Shown: one piece after another, positions 6,500 to 9,592 of the stretch | Position numbering within the stretch: the stretch's first letter is position 1 | Layout of the letters: each line of letters begins with the position of its first letter | Source: Burkholderiales bacterium | Lineage (GTDB): Bacteria > Pseudomonadota > Gammaproteobacteria > Burkholderiales > Burkholderiaceae_C | Assembly: GCA_005793295.1 (NCBI GenBank) | Contig: SXSX01000127.1 | Location: 1 to 9,592 of the forward strand | Reading direction: 5' to 3' | DNA length: 9,592 nt | Translations under genes and position numbers: made by a program | The notes under the pieces: generated by a model | Databases searched by the model: none | What the model was told of the DNA's origin: nothing | Seen by the model: only the letters and a program-made list of their open reading frames with translations

Positions 6500-7605
6500 G
6501 TCAGTCGCGTATACACCGAACGGCGCTCAAGGGCTAGAAACTCGGCAGACTGCATTTCATTTAATCGGGACACTGTTCTTGGAAACTCATGGGCTAAAGG
6601 ACCTTCGGTGTACAGCTTTTCTGGAGGTACATCGGCGGACATGATCAATTTGACACGCCGGTCGTACAAGACATCGATCAGCCACGTAAAACGCCTCGCT
6701 TCAGAGCCTCGATTGACCGGCATGTAAGGAACATCGCTTAACAAAACGGTACTGAATTGGCTCGCAATTTCAAGGTAATCATTTTGTGAGCGTGGCCCGC
6801 CACAAAGTGCTTTGAAATCAAACCACACAAGGCTCCCTGCGCGTCGGCGGGCTTGAATGTCTCGGGATTCAATATGCAAAATAGGATCTTCATCACGGCA
6901 CATCGCCAATTTCTCAAAGGCCTGGCTCATAGCAACATCCGCGGCAGGACCGGCCGGTGTATGGTACAGATCGACCTGCTCCAATGTCCGGCTTCGGTAG
7001 TCAATGCCGTTGTCCACACTGAGCACTTCCATCGTTTGGTTTAACAAGGCAATGGCGGGTAACACCCGGTCCCTGTGCATTCCCCCAGGGTATAAATCAT
7101 CAGGCTTGAAATTAGACGTGGTGACAAAACCAACGCCATTGTCAAAAAGAGCCAAAAGCAAACGGTGCAAGATCATGGCATCGGTAATGTCGGCAACATG
7201 AAACTCATCGAAACAAATGAGTTTGTATTTTTCGGAAATTCTTTGGCCCAATACATCGAGTGGATTGACCGTGCCTTGCAAATCATGAAGTTCTCGGTGT
7301 ACCTCGCGCATGAACTCATGAAAATGCAAACGCGTTTTACGTTGGATCGAGACGGCTTCAAAAAAACAATCCATCAAAAAACTTTTTCCCCGCCCTACTC
7401 CGCCAAACATGTAAACGCCCCGTGGAATCGGTGGCCGATTGACTATTTTTTTGAGTGCGTTGGAACGCTTGCCTTTGTAGGCTGCCCATTCGGTTGCGCA
7501 GCGCTCCAGAGCATCTATGGCACGCAGTTGAGCGGGGTCGCTTTGAAAGCAGCGAAGTGCGAGTTCTTTTTGGTAATTTTCGAGGACGGTTGGGTACGCT
7601 GGCAT
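6496..7605 (-). CDS. zapE: Cell division protein ZapE (AFG1-like ATPase)
   Basis: ZapE is an AAA-type P-loop ATPase related to mitochondrial Afg1/Lace1. In E. coli it binds FtsZ and affects Z-ring stability under stress and low oxygen. From the ATG at 7605 it has 369 residues: N-terminal YQKEL helix, linker PRGVYMFG, Walker A GGVGRGKS (68-75), HFHEFM motif, Walker B LICFDEFHV (D133, E134), the TSNFKPDDLYPGG sensor region (163-175), and a C-terminal part with RRFTWLIDVLYDRR (304-317). All expected motifs are present and the length is normal. An in-frame TTG at 7629 would add 8 residues but directly abuts the T-tract of the lpdA terminator, so the ATG is preferred, although its ribosome binding site is weak. 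Its stop overlaps the next gene's start by 4 bases. Confidence 0.95.
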   Translation of the reverse strand: MPAYPTVLENYQKELALRCFQSDPAQLRAIDALERCATEWAAYKGKRSNALKKIVNRPPIPRGVYMFGGVGRGKSFLMDCFFEAVSIQRKTRLHFHEFMREVHRELHDLQGTVNPLDVLGQRISEKYKLICFDEFHVADITDAMILHRLLLALFDNGVGFVTTSNFKPDDLYPGGMHRDRVLPAIALLNQTMEVLSVDNGIDYRSRTLEQVDLYHTPAGPAADVAMSQAFEKLAMCRDEDPILHIESRDIQARRRAGSLVWFDFKALCGGPRSQNDYLEIASQFSTVLLSDVPYMPVNRGSEARRFTWLIDVLYDRRVKLIMSADVPPEKLYTEGPLAHEFPRTVSRLNEMQSAEFLALERRSVYTRLT

Positions 7606-7630
7606 AAGGGCTCTATTGTGCCTTGACAAG

Positions 7631-7662
7631 AAAAAAGCCCGATGTCACCAACGGGCTTTTTA
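7631..7662 (-). terminator. Intrinsic terminator of the sucB-lpdA operon
   Basis: AAAAAGCCCG (7632-7641) and CGGGCTTTTT (7652-7661) form a perfect 10-bp inverted repeat with a 10-base loop: a 5-bp GC core flanked by A and T runs. On the minus strand the stem starts 20 bases after the lpdA stop and ends in six Ts. The symmetry makes it potentially bidirectional, but nothing on the plus strand appears to need it. Confidence 0.9.
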
Positions 7663-7681
7663 TAGGTAATACAAAACGTGA

Positions 7682-9121
7682 TTAGAAGTTCAAGGTGCGT
7701 TTATCCACCGCCAAAGCGGCTTCTTTCGTGGCCTCAGACAGAGAAGGATGTGCGTGGCAGATGCGGGCGATGTCTTCAGCAGACGCCTTGAACTCCATCG
7801 CTACTACGGCCTCAGAGATCAACTCGGATACCTGTGGACCCACCATGTGAACACCCAAGATTTCGTCGGTCGTGGCATCAGCAAGAAACTTCACCATACC
7901 GGTGGTGTCGCCCAAAGCGCGGGCACGGCCATTAGCGAGGAACGGGAACGTGCCGGCTTTGTACGCCACGCCATCGGCTTTGAGCTGTTGTTCGGTACGT
8001 CCCACCCAAGCGATTTCTGGGCTGGTGTAGATAACCCAAGGAATGGTGTTGAAGTTGACGTGCCCGTGTTGGCCAGCGATACGCTCAGCGACAGCCACGC
8101 CTTCTTCTTCGGCTTTGTGCGCGAGCATCGGGCCACGCACCACATCGCCCACCGCCCACACGCCGGCCACGTTGGTTTTGCAATCGCCGTCCACCACAAT
8201 GGCGCCGCGCTCGTCGAGCTGCAGGCCAATGGCTTCGGGGTTCAAACCCATCGTGTTGGCCACGCGACCGATCGAGATGATGAGCTTGTCGGCGTCCAGC
8301 ACCACCGCTTCGCCTTTGGCGTTGGTGTAATTGACGGTGACGCCCTTTTTGCCGTTAACGATATCGCCGACTTTCACGCCGAGTTCGATCTTCAAGCCTT
8401 GTTTGTCGAATGCCTTTTTAGCTTCTTTGGCGATTTGCTCGTCCACTGCTCCAAGGAAGGTCGGCAGACCTTCGAGGATGGTGACTTCTGCGCCCAAACG
8501 ACGCCAGACAGAACCCATCTCCAAACCGATCACACCCGAACCAATCAAGGCCAGTTTCTTAGGCACAGTGCCACCAACTTTACCGATCTGCAATGCACCG
8601 TCATTCGACAACACATTAACTTCGTCAAATGGGGTGCCTGGCAACGCACGGGCGTTCGAGCCTGTCGCGATGATGATGTGCTTGCCCGTGATCACCTCTT
8701 CAGCCTTGCCTGCCACGTTGATTTCGTGACCGGCTAAGGTGGTTTTGACAAACGAGCCGCGACCATGGAAGAAGGTGACCTTGTTTTTCTTCAACAAGTA
8801 CAAAATGCCATCGTTGTTTTGCTTCACCACGTTGTCTTTGCGGGCCAGCATCTTGGCCACATCCATCGTCACATCCATAGCGCTGATGCCATGGTCTGCG
8901 AAATGGTGATTGGCGTGGTCAAAGTGTTCGCTTGACTGCAGCAAGGCTTTAGACGGGATGCAACCCACGTTGGTACAGGTGCCGCCGGGCGCTGGGCCAC
9001 CGGCTGCGTTTTTCCACTCATCGATACAAGCGACTTGGAAACCGAGTTGAGCAGCGCGGATGGCTGCGATATAGCCACCAGGTCCACCGCCAATGACGAC
9101 GACGTCGAATTGTTTAGACAT
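7682..9121 (-). CDS. lpdA: Dihydrolipoamide dehydrogenase (E3)
   Basis: This FAD flavoenzyme reoxidises the dihydrolipoyl groups of E2 and reduces NAD+ in 2-oxoacid dehydrogenase complexes in the cytoplasm. The 479-residue protein has the FAD-binding GGGPGG (11-16), the redox disulfide in GGTCTNVGCIPSK (C49 and C54), an NAD-binding GSGVIG (194-199), the second FAD motif AVGDV (323-327) and the catalytic His-Glu pair in HPSLSE (H458, E463). A short insert, NAAGGPAPG, precedes the redox motif; I recall it from other betaproteobacterial E3 proteins. The ATG at 9121 has AAGGA 5 bases upstream. It starts 13 bases after sucB, so it is the E3 of the 2-oxoglutarate dehydrogenase operon. Codons are noticeably rich in third-position G and C compared with its neighbours, as often seen in highly expressed genes. 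Confidence 0.97.
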   Translation of the reverse strand: MSKQFDVVVIGGGPGGYIAAIRAAQLGFQVACIDEWKNAAGGPAPGGTCTNVGCIPSKALLQSSEHFDHANHHFADHGISAMDVTMDVAKMLARKDNVVKQNNDGILYLLKKNKVTFFHGRGSFVKTTLAGHEINVAGKAEEVITGKHIIIATGSNARALPGTPFDEVNVLSNDGALQIGKVGGTVPKKLALIGSGVIGLEMGSVWRRLGAEVTILEGLPTFLGAVDEQIAKEAKKAFDKQGLKIELGVKVGDIVNGKKGVTVNYTNAKGEAVVLDADKLIISIGRVANTMGLNPEAIGLQLDERGAIVVDGDCKTNVAGVWAVGDVVRGPMLAHKAEEEGVAVAERIAGQHGHVNFNTIPWVIYTSPEIAWVGRTEQQLKADGVAYKAGTFPFLANGRARALGDTTGMVKFLADATTDEILGVHMVGPQVSELISEAVVAMEFKASAEDIARICHAHPSLSEATKEAALAVDKRTLNF

Positions 9122-9134
9122 GAGAATCCTTCAA

Positions 9135-9592
9135 TCAGATGTCAAACAACAGACGCGCTGGGTCTTCCAGCGCTTCTTTCATCGCCACCAGCCCCAAGAC
9201 AGCTTCGCGCCCGTCAATGATGCGGTGGTCATACGACATCGCGAAGTAGTTCATCGGACGAACCACCACTTGGCCGTTTTCGACCATGGCGCGGTCTTTT
9301 GTCGCGTGTACGCCCAAGATGGCTGACTGTGGCGGGTTAATGATCGGGGTCGACATCATGGAGCCGAAAGTACCGCCGTTGGAGATGGAGAAAGTACCGC
9401 CAGTCATCTCTTCGATACCCAACTTGCCATCACGGGCTTTTACGCCATATTCGGCGATTTTTTTCTCGATGTCGGCAAAACTCATTTGGTCGGCGTTGCG
9501 CAGGATAGGAACCACCAAACCGCGTGGCGAGCCCACAGCGATACCTATGTCGAAATAGCCGTGGTAGACGATGTCATTGCCGTCAACTGAGG
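9135..9592 (-). CDS. sucB: Dihydrolipoyllysine succinyltransferase (E2), 3' part only
   Basis: E2 core of the 2-oxoglutarate dehydrogenase complex, also named odhB, which transfers succinyl from lipoate to CoA. The last 151 residues are present and the frame stays open to the right edge, so the lipoyl and E1-binding domains lie outside. Visible are GYFDIGIAVGSPRGLVVPIL, the FSISNGGTFGS segment and the catalytic motif SYDHRIIDGREAV with its His and Asp, ending in PARLLFDI. The SPRGLVVPILRNAD and DIEKKI segments fit succinyltransferases better than the pyruvate dehydrogenase E2. The 13-base spacing to lpdA supports a shared transcript that stops at the terminator at 7631-7662. Confidence 0.93.
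   Translation of the reverse strand, partial: SVDGNDIVYHGYFDIGIAVGSPRGLVVPILRNADQMSFADIEKKIAEYGVKARDGKLGIEEMTGGTFSISNGGTFGSMMSTPIINPPQSAILGVHATKDRAMVENGQVVVRPMNYFAMSYDHRIIDGREAVLGLVAMKEALEDPARLLFDI

Noticed and set aside
7165..7626. Plus-strand open frame opposite the 5' part of zapE
   Set aside because: Antisense to the ZapE Walker A and B region; no supporting start signal or homology recognised.
7701..7709. TTATCCACC, 8 of 9 to a DnaA box
   Set aside because: Single occurrence inside the lpdA 3' end encoding Val-Asp-Lys; no cluster of boxes or AT-rich region around it.
7748..8737. Long plus-strand open frame of 329 codons opposite lpdA
   Set aside because: It lies wholly antisense to a clear lpdA; the product is His/Asp/Val-rich with no recognisable domain, as expected from the mirror of a codon-biased gene.

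Overview
The window looks like ordinary chromosome from a betaproteobacterium of the order Burkholderiales, most likely Comamonadaceae or a close relative. This rests on the sequence style of the proteins and on three neighbourhoods: odhB/sucB-lpdA followed by zapE, bamD next to rluD and a YoaA-type helicase, and scpB followed by rluB. The base composition is moderate by eye. No rRNA, tRNA, CRISPR array, prophage or insertion sequence was seen, and no gap between genes reaches 300 bases.

Layout from left to right: positions 1-73 are the region downstream of rluB, with a possible minus-strand promoter for an unseen gene. Then rluB (23S rRNA pseudouridine synthase) and scpB (chromosome segregation protein) lie on the minus strand and overlap. 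A 106-base gap follows, holding a terminator-like hairpin and a probable scpB promoter, and then rluD (a second 23S rRNA pseudouridine synthase, minus strand). bamD (outer-membrane assembly lipoprotein) is the only plus-strand gene. Its 5' end meets that of rluD, and its 3' end overlaps the 3' end of a YoaA/DinG-type iron-sulfur helicase. The helicase is the last of three overlapping minus-strand genes: zapE, an uncharacterised secreted coiled-coil protein, and yoaA. An intrinsic terminator separates this group from lpdA, and the 3' part of sucB/odhB runs off the right edge.

Four jobs are represented. sucB and lpdA supply the E2 and E3 subunits of the 2-oxoglutarate dehydrogenase complex. zapE, the small secreted protein and yoaA form a translationally coupled operon touching cell division, the envelope and DNA repair. 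bamD builds the outer membrane. rluD, scpB and rluB combine ribosome maturation with chromosome segregation.

I found no convincing new system. The most interesting points are the secreted cysteine-pair coiled-coil protein locked inside the zapE-yoaA operon, the face-to-face bamD/rluD promoters with start codons meeting in one CATG, and the probable scpB promoter built into the rluD terminator hairpin.
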